Assembly: GCA_028718575.1 (NCBI GenBank) | Contig: JAQULN010000043.1 | Location: 1 to 6,260, forward strand | Direction: 5' to 3' | Source: Candidatus Krumholzibacteriia bacterium | Lineage (GTDB): Bacteria; Krumholzibacteriota; Krumholzibacteriia; LZORAL124-64-63 | DNA: 6,260 nucleotides | In this document: positions 1 to 5,253 of the stretch, one piece after another | How positions within the stretch are numbered: position 1 is the stretch's first letter | Layout: each line of letters starts with the position of its first letter | The notes under the pieces: generated by a model | What the model saw: the letters and a program-made list of their open reading frames with translations, nothing else | Databases searched by the model: none | Told to the model about the DNA's origin: nothing | Made by a program: the position numbers and the translations under genes

Positions 1-155
1 GGCGAGCGAGCTTAAGATCTGCTGTCGCATGGAGATCCTGCTCCCAGAAAGGCGGGTTCTATGATGATCGGCGGGTGCTGGAGCAGGAGAAGTAGGACGG
101 TCGCCGCGTTAGGCGTAAAGAAGTAACCTATACGACGACGCCACAAGAAGAATCG

Positions 156-200
156 ATACATAATAAAAGATTACGAATGATAATGCGAGGCATTATGTAT
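156..200. repeat. Nested, mutually exclusive inverted repeats
   Basis: ATACATAAT (156-164) is the exact reverse complement of ATTATGTAT (192-200), giving 9-nt arms with 27 bases between them. Inside this span ATAATGC (180-186) and GCATTAT (190-196) form a second perfect dyad around a three-base centre. Bases 192-196 belong to the right arm of both, so in RNA or single-stranded DNA the two structures would compete. The short dyad is also operator-like. The pairing is read directly; any function is inference, and AT-rich DNA produces dyads by chance. Confidence 0.5.
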
Positions 201-227
201 TTTAGATGATTAACTAAATGATAACAA
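199..227 (-). promoter_or_regulatory. Possible leftward sigma70-type promoter
   Basis: On the minus strand TTGTTA (227-222, four of six matches to the -35 consensus) is followed after 17 bases by TAAAAT (204-199, five of six matches to the -10). Transcription would start near 192 and run left, out of the window. The 180-196 dyad lies over the predicted start, and another dyad (227-245) touches the -35 box, an arrangement seen in repressed promoters. AT-rich sequence gives false promoter matches easily, and no gene downstream can be verified. Confidence 0.25.
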
Positions 228-245
228 GTATCTTATCCTGATACT
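227..245. repeat. Short inverted repeat in AT island
   Basis: AGTATC (227-232) and GATACT (240-245) are perfect 6-nt reverse complements around a seven-base centre. The element lies at the upstream edge of the possible leftward promoter and could be an operator half-site pair. It could equally be chance in AT-rich DNA. Confidence 0.35.
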
Positions 246-304
246 ATTCGATAGACAGCGGGTTGCGCCGATCTGTGTGTCGACAGTATTCAGCGCGGAG
301 GAAG

Positions 305-322
305 ATACGGGGTTACCCGTAT
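305..322 (-). terminator. Hairpin downstream of the FN3-like gene
   Basis: ATACGGG (305-311) and CCCGTAT (316-322) form a perfect 7-bp stem with a four-base loop, 42 bases beyond the stop codon of the minus-strand gene at 365. In the minus-strand transcript the stem is followed by CTTCCTCC rather than a clean U-tract. It is therefore a weak terminator or 3'-end stabilising hairpin at best. Confidence 0.35.
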
Positions 323-364
323 GCGAAACCTCCGAGAAACCGCGTGATCTCCGAACCAGACCGC

Positions 365-730
365 TCAGGGTTCGGGCGGAGCAACCTCGAAGACCACGAC
401 CGCGGACCAAGGCGACCAGGGACCGATCCGGCCCTGGACATCGACGGCTTGGACCCGGGCCCGATAGTGGGCCCAGAACTCGCCGTCCAGGAACACGAAC
501 TCTTGTTCGATCCGCTCGTCGCCGCCCTGATGAGCCACAACGAAGGTGGTGTCGAAATCCGCAACCGGGCGCGGATCCTGGACCTGCAATCGATAGGCGA
601 CCGGGACGCTGCCCGTTTGCGGCGGCCACCAGTTCATACGGACCCGCAACGGCGCCTGAGGCTGACCAGCGGCCAGGTAGGCCAGGACGCTGACGAACGC
701 GAGGACCAGGATCTGGATGAGCCGTTTCAT
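365..730 (-). CDS. Small secreted protein with FN3-like domain
   Basis: This is a 121-residue protein of unknown specific function. The N-terminus (MKRLIQ, then a hydrophobic run to about residue 21) looks like a signal peptide, with probable cleavage around Gly22-Gln23, so the product should be exported. Residues about 27-115 resemble one fibronectin-type-III/Ig-like beta-sandwich: a tyrosine in a beta strand (YRLQVQ) and, near the end, the FN3-like YRARVQAVDVQG followed by GPWSPWS. No catalytic residues are visible, so a binding or structural role is an inference. The start is supported by GAGG at 741-738, seven bases before the ATG. It is co-oriented with the propeller gene upstream but separated from it by a strong terminator, so it is probably its own transcript. 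Other frames over this region are longer but lack RBS and protein-like features. Confidence 0.65.
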   Translation of the reverse strand: MKRLIQILVLAFVSVLAYLAAGQPQAPLRVRMNWWPPQTGSVPVAYRLQVQDPRPVADFDTTFVVAHQGGDERIEQEFVFLDGEFWAHYRARVQAVDVQGRIGPWSPWSAVVVFEVAPPEP

Positions 731-794
731 GGACGTGCCTCACAAGCTTAACAATGACAATGGCTTGTCGGCTTCACCCGAAAACCCTATGTAA

Positions 795-824
795 TAGATA
801 TGGATTTGTAGCCAGCAGTGTCAA
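795..824 (-). promoter_or_regulatory. Possible promoter of the FN3-like gene
   Basis: On the minus strand a perfect TTGACA (824-819) is followed after 18 bases by TATCTA (800-795), a weak -10 with three of six matches. The predicted start near 788 would give a leader of about 57 nt to the ATG at 730. The consensus -35 and the position between the upstream terminator and the gene support it. The poor -10 keeps confidence low. Confidence 0.35.
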
Positions 825-920
825 CCCGCCCGTGGCTGCCGGCGAGGGCAGCGCATGCCGGCGAATTACGGTAGGAGACACCGTGGCGACAGCGTTCGCT
901 GGCGCGGTATCCCCGCAAGG

Positions 921-963
921 AAAACGCCGCCGGTTGCGTTCTGCGAAACTGCAACCGGCGGCG
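921..963 (-). terminator. Intrinsic terminator of the propeller/FlgD-Ig gene
   Basis: The 13-nt arms 925-937 (CGCCGCCGGTTGC) and 951-963 (GCAACCGGCGGCG) are perfect reverse complements around a 13-base loop. Read on the minus strand, the very stable GC stem is followed at once by TTTT (924-921), the classic rho-independent layout. It lies 57 bases beyond the TAA of the minus-strand gene ending at 1021 and upstream of the possible promoter of the next gene. It should therefore isolate the two transcription units. Confidence 0.85.
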
Positions 964-969
964 CCGCTT

Positions 970-985
970 GTGGCCGACAGGCCAC
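970..985 (-). repeat. GTGGCC/GGCCAC hairpin in the 3' UTR
   Basis: GTGGCC (970-975) and GGCCAC (980-985) form a perfect 6-bp stem with a four-base loop. It lies between the stop codon at 1021 and the intrinsic terminator at 921-963, so it should be transcribed as the middle of three consecutive hairpins at the 3' end of the propeller mRNA. The structure is seen directly; a role in mRNA stability is inference. Confidence 0.5.
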
Positions 986-993
986 GATCACCA

Positions 994-1011
994 ACGCGCG
1001 CGAGCGCGCGT
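994..1011 (-). repeat. GC-alternating near-palindrome after the stop codon
   Basis: ACGCGCGC (994-1001) and GCGCGCGT (1004-1011) are perfect reverse complements separated by two bases, only nine bases beyond the stop codon at 1021-1023. In RNA some inner pairs must open to make a loop. As alternating CG DNA it could also adopt Z-form. It is the first of three tandem dyads in this 3' region. Confidence 0.45.
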
Positions 1012-1020
1012 CCCGGCCGT

Positions 1021-2439
1021 TTACCTGGCCAGCGTCATCTTCACCGTCCGGCCCTCACCGCCGGCGGTTGTCAGGCGAGCCAAATAGATCCCGGACGGCA
1101 TGGCGTGGCCTTGTGCGTCGAGGCCGTCCCAGTCGATCCGATGGTGGCCGCCGGCAAGCGCTCCCTGCCATAGAGTGGCCACCAGACGCCCGCGCAGGTC
1201 ATGGATCGCGAGCGTCACCTCCTTCGCTTGCGGCAGATCGAAGAAGACCGTCGTGCGCGGGTTGAACGGATTCGGCGCCACCGCGTTGATCGCCAGCGCG
1301 GTCGGGACCTCCGCCGGGCGTTCGTCGCTCTCGTCGGGGTTCTCGATCGACACCGTCCAATCGACGACGTACTCGATATACCGCGATTGGCCGGTGTACT
1401 TGGTGGCGATCAGGTTGTTGCTGCGATCGATTTCGTAGACGCCGCCGCTCGTGGACGTCAGGATGTTGCCGTTGGGCAGTTCCCAGACGCCGCGGAAGCT
1501 GGAGAGCGCCGCCGGGCGGTACACGCCGACCAGCGAGCCGTCGGCCAAGAACTCGTGCACCCCTTGCGTACTGCTGAAGTTGGCAACGAGCACGTTCGTG
1601 GTGGGCAGCTCGAGGATCTGCTGCGGGAAGGTGGCGACCGGCGCGAAATTGCCGAGATAGTCCCCGGTGTCGAGATGGTAGCGGTGCACCATCGAGCTGC
1701 TGCTGCCGCCGACCAGCCAGTCCGTGTCCTCGCGCAGATACACTTCGAAGGGCGAGTTCAGGCCGCCGCTGCCAGCAGCGATGAAGTTGCCCACCCAGTT
1801 GCCGTCGAAGTCGAACTCGGCGATCGCATTCTGGTTGCCCCCGGCCGCGACCGTGACGAGCAAGTGGCCGTTCTGCTTCAGGGCGATGCCGCGAATGTTG
1901 TCGAGGATGGCAGTGTTCGCGCCGCCGGCCGGCGCGAAGATGCCCAGGTAATTCCCGTCGAGATCGTACTGATGCACGACATCACGGGTCTGGTCGGAGA
2001 CCAGGATGTTGTCGGTCGGGCCCATGATGGCATTGACGACCGTGCCGGTCGCGTCGTTGTCCAGCAGAATAAAGTTGGGATCGATGAGATCGCCTGTTAT
2101 CGGATCGAAGGTCATGATTCGTTTGTTGGTCGAGTCGGGAATGAAAAGCAGCCCGACCGTGCGGAGCCGGCTGATCGCTTGCTGCCGCGCCAGGGGATCG
2201 GGCGTGAGCGTCGTCGCCCTCGGCAGCGGTTCAGCGAGGTAGACCCGGTAGGTCTCGTCGAAGACCCACTCCGGACCCTGTTGCACGTAGCTGGCCCGAT
2301 AGCCGGTCAGCTCGCTGATCAGCTCGAGTTCACCCGGATCGGCTTGAACCTGGGCGGAGACGACCGACGGCAGGGTCACCGCTGCCGTCAGAACGGCGAA
2401 CAGTGCGGCTGCTGTCTTGAAAACGTTGCCAAAACTCAT
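1021..2439 (-). CDS. Secreted beta-propeller protein with C-terminal FlgD-Ig domain
   Basis: This 472-residue exported protein has a signal peptide at residues 1-29 (hydrophobic core, likely cleavage at VSA29-Q30). Residues about 95-355 look like an NHL/YncE-type six-bladed propeller. A degenerate DG-N-x-x-G-x-F motif recurs at about 115, 161, 212, 258, 300 and 338, alternating with strand pairs such as NILVSD, HLLVTV and NILTST. After an acidic Pro-containing linker (about 366-380), residues about 384-472 match the FlgD-Ig / type-IX-like C-terminal domain: APNPFNPRTTV, a DLRGRLV strand, and MPSGIYLARL near the end. In the families that carry it, this domain serves in sorting or attachment at the cell surface. 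The ligand is unknown and no enzyme motif is visible. The start at 2439 is chosen because AAGGGGG (2453-2447) lies seven bases upstream and the signal peptide begins there; the frame could open at 2670 but that extension crosses the promoter. Transcription is monocistronic, from the promoter at 2539-2568 to the terminator at 921-963. Confidence 0.85.
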   Translation of the reverse strand: MSFGNVFKTAAALFAVLTAAVTLPSVVSAQVQADPGELELISELTGYRASYVQQGPEWVFDETYRVYLAEPLPRATTLTPDPLARQQAISRLRTVGLLFIPDSTNKRIMTFDPITGDLIDPNFILLDNDATGTVVNAIMGPTDNILVSDQTRDVVHQYDLDGNYLGIFAPAGGANTAILDNIRGIALKQNGHLLVTVAAGGNQNAIAEFDFDGNWVGNFIAAGSGGLNSPFEVYLREDTDWLVGGSSSSMVHRYHLDTGDYLGNFAPVATFPQQILELPTTNVLVANFSSTQGVHEFLADGSLVGVYRPAALSSFRGVWELPNGNILTSTSGGVYEIDRSNNLIATKYTGQSRYIEYVVDWTVSIENPDESDERPAEVPTALAINAVAPNPFNPRTTVFFDLPQAKEVTLAIHDLRGRLVATLWQGALAGGHHRIDWDGLDAQGHAMPSGIYLARLTTAGGEGRTVKMTLAR

Positions 2440-2480
2440 GATTTGACCCCCTTGGAAGGAGCGGATGCCGAGAGGCGTGT

Positions 2481-2501
2481 GATGGTGCGGCAAACACCAT
2501 C
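2481..2501 (-). promoter_or_regulatory. Hairpin in the leader of the propeller mRNA
   Basis: GATGGTG (2481-2487) and CACCATC (2495-2501) form a perfect 7-bp stem with a seven-base loop. It lies inside the predicted leader of about 93 nt, roughly 30 bases upstream of the AAGGGGG ribosome site. It could protect the 5' end or modulate translation. I do not recognise it as a known riboswitch class. Confidence 0.45.
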
Positions 2502-2538
2502 CTCGACGATCGCCGTAAGGGTTGGCAATCTTGGCGGG

Positions 2539-2568
2539 ATTGTACCCCGGTTGAGTCTTTTTTGTCAA
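2539..2568 (-). promoter_or_regulatory. Strong sigma70-type promoter for the propeller gene
   Basis: On the minus strand a perfect TTGACA (2568-2563) is followed after an 18-base spacer by TACAAT (2544-2539, five of six). Transcription should start near 2532, giving a leader of about 93 nt to the ATG at 2439. The elements fall in the divergent intergenic region (2440-2636) and directly precede the gene. No equally good plus-strand promoter for the divergent CMD-family gene is visible in the same region. Confidence 0.7.
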
Positions 2569-2636
2569 TTGGATAAGGCGCTGCGGCGCGCGCGCGCGTA
2601 GATTGAGCCGACAGGCTTGAACAGGAGGTTGATCCG

Positions 2637-2978
2637 ATGACCCAGCAGCGCGACGACCTGCCACGGACATTCCAGAAGTTCACCGAGAGGTTTCCCGAGC
2701 TGCGCGACGCACACCAGGCCATTGCCCAGTTGGCGGACAAGGCCGGTTCGCTGAGCCGCCGCGAGTGCGAACTGATCAAAATGGGCATCTGCATGGGAGC
2801 GGGCCTGGAGTCCGCTTTCCGCAGCCATGTCCGCCGCGCCATGGAACACGGAGCCACGATCGGCGAAGTCGAGCAAGCGGTCGTCCTGGCGATGACCACC
2901 GTGGGCTTCCCACGCACCGCGGCTGCCTGGCAGTGGGCCCACAAGCAGATCGCGCACGATCGCGACGAGGAGAGCTGA
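2637..2978 (+). CDS. Carboxymuconolactone decarboxylase (CMD/AhpD-fold) family protein
   Basis: This 113-residue, probably cytoplasmic all-helical protein has the usual length of a single CMD domain. The family core is seen at residues about 43-95: ECELIKMGI, then GLESAFRSHVRRAMEHGAT, then EVEQAVVLAMTTVGFP. These correspond to the active-site helix, its conserved histidine (His64) and the following helix pair. AhpD-like members carry CxxC four residues before this histidine; here the two positions are Leu57 and Ala60, so a thiol-disulfide peroxidase-partner role is unlikely. Glu58 and His64 are retained, as in gamma-CMD-type members. The substrate cannot be read from the sequence. AGGAGG at 2623-2628, eight bases before the ATG, is a near-ideal ribosome site and fixes the start. 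The gene is divergent from the propeller gene and 94 bases upstream of the GH20 gene in the same direction, so the two may share a transcript. Confidence 0.85.
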   Translation: MTQQRDDLPRTFQKFTERFPELRDAHQAIAQLADKAGSLSRRECELIKMGICMGAGLESAFRSHVRRAMEHGATIGEVEQAVVLAMTTVGFPRTAAAWQWAHKQIAHDRDEES

Positions 2979-3072
2979 TCAAGGGATCACCCGGTTGTTC
3001 GTGATCGACCCGTTGCGGTGCTTCCGTTACCGCGAGTTGCGCAAGCGCTCTGCCATGCGGTAGATTCCGAGC

Positions 3073-4782
3073 ATGCCGCCCGCCAACACTCGCCTGCCGC
3101 TGATTCCATATCCCCGCTCGGCGGTCCTGACCGGCGGCACCTGCGCTCTCAATAAAGCGACGCGTGTTCTCTTCGAATCCGGCCCGCACGACCTCGCCAG
3201 CTGGGCAGCGCCGATGCTAGACCTTCTGCGCCGAGGCACGGGGCTCGCGTTGCCGATAGCACCGGCGCTATCCGGCCCGACGCACACGTCGATCACCGTC
3301 GGCCACCTGGACGGCCAACCTGCCGAAGCCTACACGCTCGAGATCACCGAGGCGGGTGTCGTCTTGCGCGCGGGCGACCGCGAAGGCTTGATCTGGGGCT
3401 TGCAGACCTTGCGGCAGCTCCTGCCTGCGGAAGTGGAACGACCGCTGCCCCGCGTGGCCGCGGACCCCGGCCGACCCGACGGCAACTTGCGCCCGCGCCC
3501 CGCGGATTGGCTGCCGCCGCCGGGCAAGCCATCGCCGTGGCCGACGGCGACCCTTGGGGAAGACGCCGGCGGCCAGGGCCGAGGGCAGCGAAACGCGGCC
3601 AGCGCGGCCGCGGCTACAGCCGCGCAGCCAGCGCCGCACCCCGTGTGGTCCCTGCCCTGCCTGCAGATCGCCGACCAACCGCGATACGCGTGGCGCGGTC
3701 TGTTGCTCGACTCATGCCGCCATTTCCAACAGGTCGCGGCGATCGAACGACTGATCGACCTGATGTCGCTGCACAAGCTGAATAGGCTGCACTGGCACCT
3801 GACCGAAGACCAGGGCTGGCGGCTCGAGATCAAGACGCGGCCATTGCTCACCGAGGTCGGCGCCTGGCGGCTCGATAGCGATGGAGTCCGTTATGGCGGG
3901 TTCTACACGCAGGAAGAGGCGCGCCACGTCGTCGCCTACGCGGCCGCGCGAGGGATTACTGTGGTGCCGGAGATCGAGCTGCCGGGCCACTGCCGGGCCG
4001 CGCTCGCGGCGTATCCCGAGCTGAGCTGCCGGGGCATTGCGCTGCCGGTCGAGACCGCGTGGGGCGTGTTCCCGGACATCTATTGCGCCGGCAACGACGC
4101 CGTGTTCTCGTTCTTGGAAGAGGTGCTGACCGAGGTTTTGGACCTTTTTCCTTCGCCGTTCATTCACTTGGGTGGAGACGAATGCCCGCCGGACCGTTGG
4201 TCAGAGTGTCCGCGGTGCCGCGAACGAATGGCGCGGGAAGGGCTCCGCGATGCCGACGAATTGCGCGGATGGTTCGTCCGACAGATAGCGACGTGGCTGG
4301 CTGAGCGCGGAAGGCGGGCAATTGGTTGGGATGAGGTGCTCGCTGGGGAATTGGCGGCCGGGACGATTGTGCAGAGCTGGCGTGGATTCGCGGGAGCGAC
4401 CGAGGCACGACGGCGAGGGCATGATGCGATTGTGTCGCCAATCTCGCATGTCTATCTCGATCAGGATGTGGCGCAAGTGGGGCTGGAGACCGTGCTGGGG
4501 TTCGAGCCGGAAGACCCCCGCGGCGAATCGGCATCACTCGCTGGAAGCGCGGGGCGGACGCTCGGCGGCGAGATGTGTGTGTGGACGGAGTGGATACCGC
4601 AGGCGGTGCTTGACGAACGGGTATTCCCGCGGGCTTGCGGAGGGAGCGAGGCGCTGTGGAGCCCTCCCCCGTCGGGCGGCGCGCGCCGGCGAGACGTCGC
4701 GGAGTTCCGGGCGAGGCTCGTGAACCATTCGCAACGGCTGCGTGCGCTTGGCGTCGCCGGCTTGCAGGCGAGTCGCTTATAG
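3073..4782 (+). CDS. GH20 beta-N-acetylhexosaminidase
   Basis: This 569-residue protein should release terminal GlcNAc or GalNAc from chitooligosaccharides, glycans or muropeptides by substrate-assisted catalysis. Residues about 7-120 form the GH20b N-terminal domain (LPLIPYPRSA at the start, GLIWGLQTLRQLL at the end). Residues about 200-530 form the catalytic barrel, with YAWRGLLLDSCRHF (205-218), HWHLTEDQGWR (240-250), PEIELPGH (299-306), HLGGDE (365-370; catalytic pair Asp369-Glu370), GWDE (418-421), SWRG (435-438), SHVYLD (458-463) and WTEW (504-507). Between the domains, residues about 121-190 are a Pro/Ala/Gly/Arg-rich insert where relatives usually have only a short linker. No signal peptide is visible, so it is predicted to be cytoplasmic, unlike its secreted neighbours. 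An in-frame TAG at 3061-3063 makes the ATG at 3073 the first possible start; its ribosome site is poor. Its stop abuts that of the convergent YbjN-like gene. Confidence 0.92.
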   Translation: MPPANTRLPLIPYPRSAVLTGGTCALNKATRVLFESGPHDLASWAAPMLDLLRRGTGLALPIAPALSGPTHTSITVGHLDGQPAEAYTLEITEAGVVLRAGDREGLIWGLQTLRQLLPAEVERPLPRVAADPGRPDGNLRPRPADWLPPPGKPSPWPTATLGEDAGGQGRGQRNAASAAAATAAQPAPHPVWSLPCLQIADQPRYAWRGLLLDSCRHFQQVAAIERLIDLMSLHKLNRLHWHLTEDQGWRLEIKTRPLLTEVGAWRLDSDGVRYGGFYTQEEARHVVAYAAARGITVVPEIELPGHCRAALAAYPELSCRGIALPVETAWGVFPDIYCAGNDAVFSFLEEVLTEVLDLFPSPFIHLGGDECPPDRWSECPRCRERMAREGLRDADELRGWFVRQIATWLAERGRRAIGWDEVLAGELAAGTIVQSWRGFAGATEARRRGHDAIVSPISHVYLDQDVAQVGLETVLGFEPEDPRGESASLAGSAGRTLGGEMCVWTEWIPQAVLDERVFPRACGGSEALWSPPPSGGARRRDVAEFRARLVNHSQRLRALGVAGLQASRL

Positions 4783-5235
4783 CGCGTCCGGCACTGGGAC
4801 ATCCGCGTCGGCGTTGCCGCTCGTACCGCCACCGCCTCCGCCACCGCTCGAGCCGTCGTCCCCGCGCCCGCGCAGGAATTCCTGAAACTCCCGCAACAGG
4901 TCGCCGCCGGCGGTGCCGCCGCCCGCGCGGCCCGGATCGACGCCTGTCTCGATCACGGCCTGCAAGCGGGGATAGTACGCCTCGACCATCTGCATCAGAC
5001 CGGCAAAGGCGCGTTCGAACTGGCGCCGGGTGAGCACCGCGTCAGCGAGCGGGAACTCGACCATGGCGCGGATCTCGCCGTCGGTCGGGTCGTATTCCCA
5101 CTGCAGCATCTTGGTCTCCCAAGAAATCAGAAGGAGCGCCTGCATCAGCGCCAGCTTGTGCGGACCGTCGAGGTACTTGAAGAGCTGCGGGCAGAAGATC
5201 TTGATAAACTCACCGTTCTCCTCTAGCCGGACCAT
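4777..5235 (-). CDS. YbjN-like (possibly CesT-chaperone-like) protein, 5' end uncertain
   Basis: The frame encodes 152 residues, predicted soluble. Residues about 1-95 resemble the YbjN/type-III-chaperone-like alpha-beta fold: LEENGEFIKIFCPQL, a helix (HKLALMQALLLISWETKM), then the strands MLQWEYDPTDGEIRAMVEFPL and a closing helix (RRQFERAFAGLMQMVEAYYPRL). YbjN-like domains are linked to regulation and stress but have no firm biochemical role, so no function is assigned. The tail has seven consecutive glycines near residue 135 and ends acidic, suggesting disorder. The ATG at 5235 has no ribosome site. The same frame stays open 29 codons further upstream (to a stop at 5325-5323) without any ATG, GTG or TTG, and its translation there (for example QQIHLVLNLL just before the Met) looks like a natural continuation of the domain. 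The gene may therefore be truncated at its 5' end. It is convergent with GH20 and overlaps it by six bases. Confidence 0.6.
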   Translation of the reverse strand: MVRLEENGEFIKIFCPQLFKYLDGPHKLALMQALLLISWETKMLQWEYDPTDGEIRAMVEFPLADAVLTRRQFERAFAGLMQMVEAYYPRLQAVIETGVDPGRAGGGTAGGDLLREFQEFLRGRGDDGSSGGGGGGGTSGNADADVPVPDAL

Positions 5236-5253
5236 CAGCAGGTTCAGAACCAG

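Larger units (their letters stand above)
1..364. other. Gene-poor left flank with AT-rich island
   Basis: No reading frame here looks like a convincing protein. A plus-strand frame is open from base 3 to a TAG near 95, but I do not recognise its residues. A minus-strand ATG at 30-28 with an AGGA five bases upstream opens a frame that leaves the window after ten codons, so a leftward gene could begin here. Bases about 140-250 are clearly AT-richer than the rest of the window and hold several perfect short inverted repeats, listed separately. The stretch looks intergenic or regulatory. Confidence 0.5.

Noticed and set aside
3..95. Plus-strand open frame at the left edge as the end of a transposase or other gene
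   Set aside because: About 31 codons with no motif I recognise; no terminal inverted repeat or target duplication is visible to support a mobile element.
263..751. Plus-strand frames opposite the FN3-like gene
   Set aside because: They are Arg/Pro-rich without recognisable domains or good ribosome sites, while the minus-strand frame has a signal peptide, a GAGG site and an FN3-like pattern.
2551..2579. Plus-strand TTGAGT and GATAAG-like pair as promoter of the CMD-family gene
   Set aside because: The -10 match is poor and it overlaps the much better minus-strand promoter. I cannot support it.
2586..2598. GC-alternating tract (13 bases) before the CMD-family gene
   Set aside because: It could form Z-DNA, but such tracts are frequent by chance in GC-rich DNA and nothing else nearby supports a role.
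1201..2601. 466-codon plus-strand open frame antisense to the propeller gene
   Set aside because: Its Arg/Asp/Val-rich translation is typical of the shadow of a GC-rich gene. The opposite strand encodes a protein with signal peptide, repeats and FlgD-Ig tail, plus promoter and terminator.
2440..2670. 77-codon upstream extension of the propeller gene to an ATG at 2670
   Set aside because: It would cross the TTGACA/TACAAT promoter and place the signal peptide inside the protein. The ATG at 2439 has its own ribosome site and a signal peptide starting there.
3015..3033. GCGGT/ACCGC hairpin after the CMD-family gene as a terminator
   Set aside because: Only 5 bp with a nine-base loop and no T-tract; not enough to claim termination between the CMD and GH20 genes.
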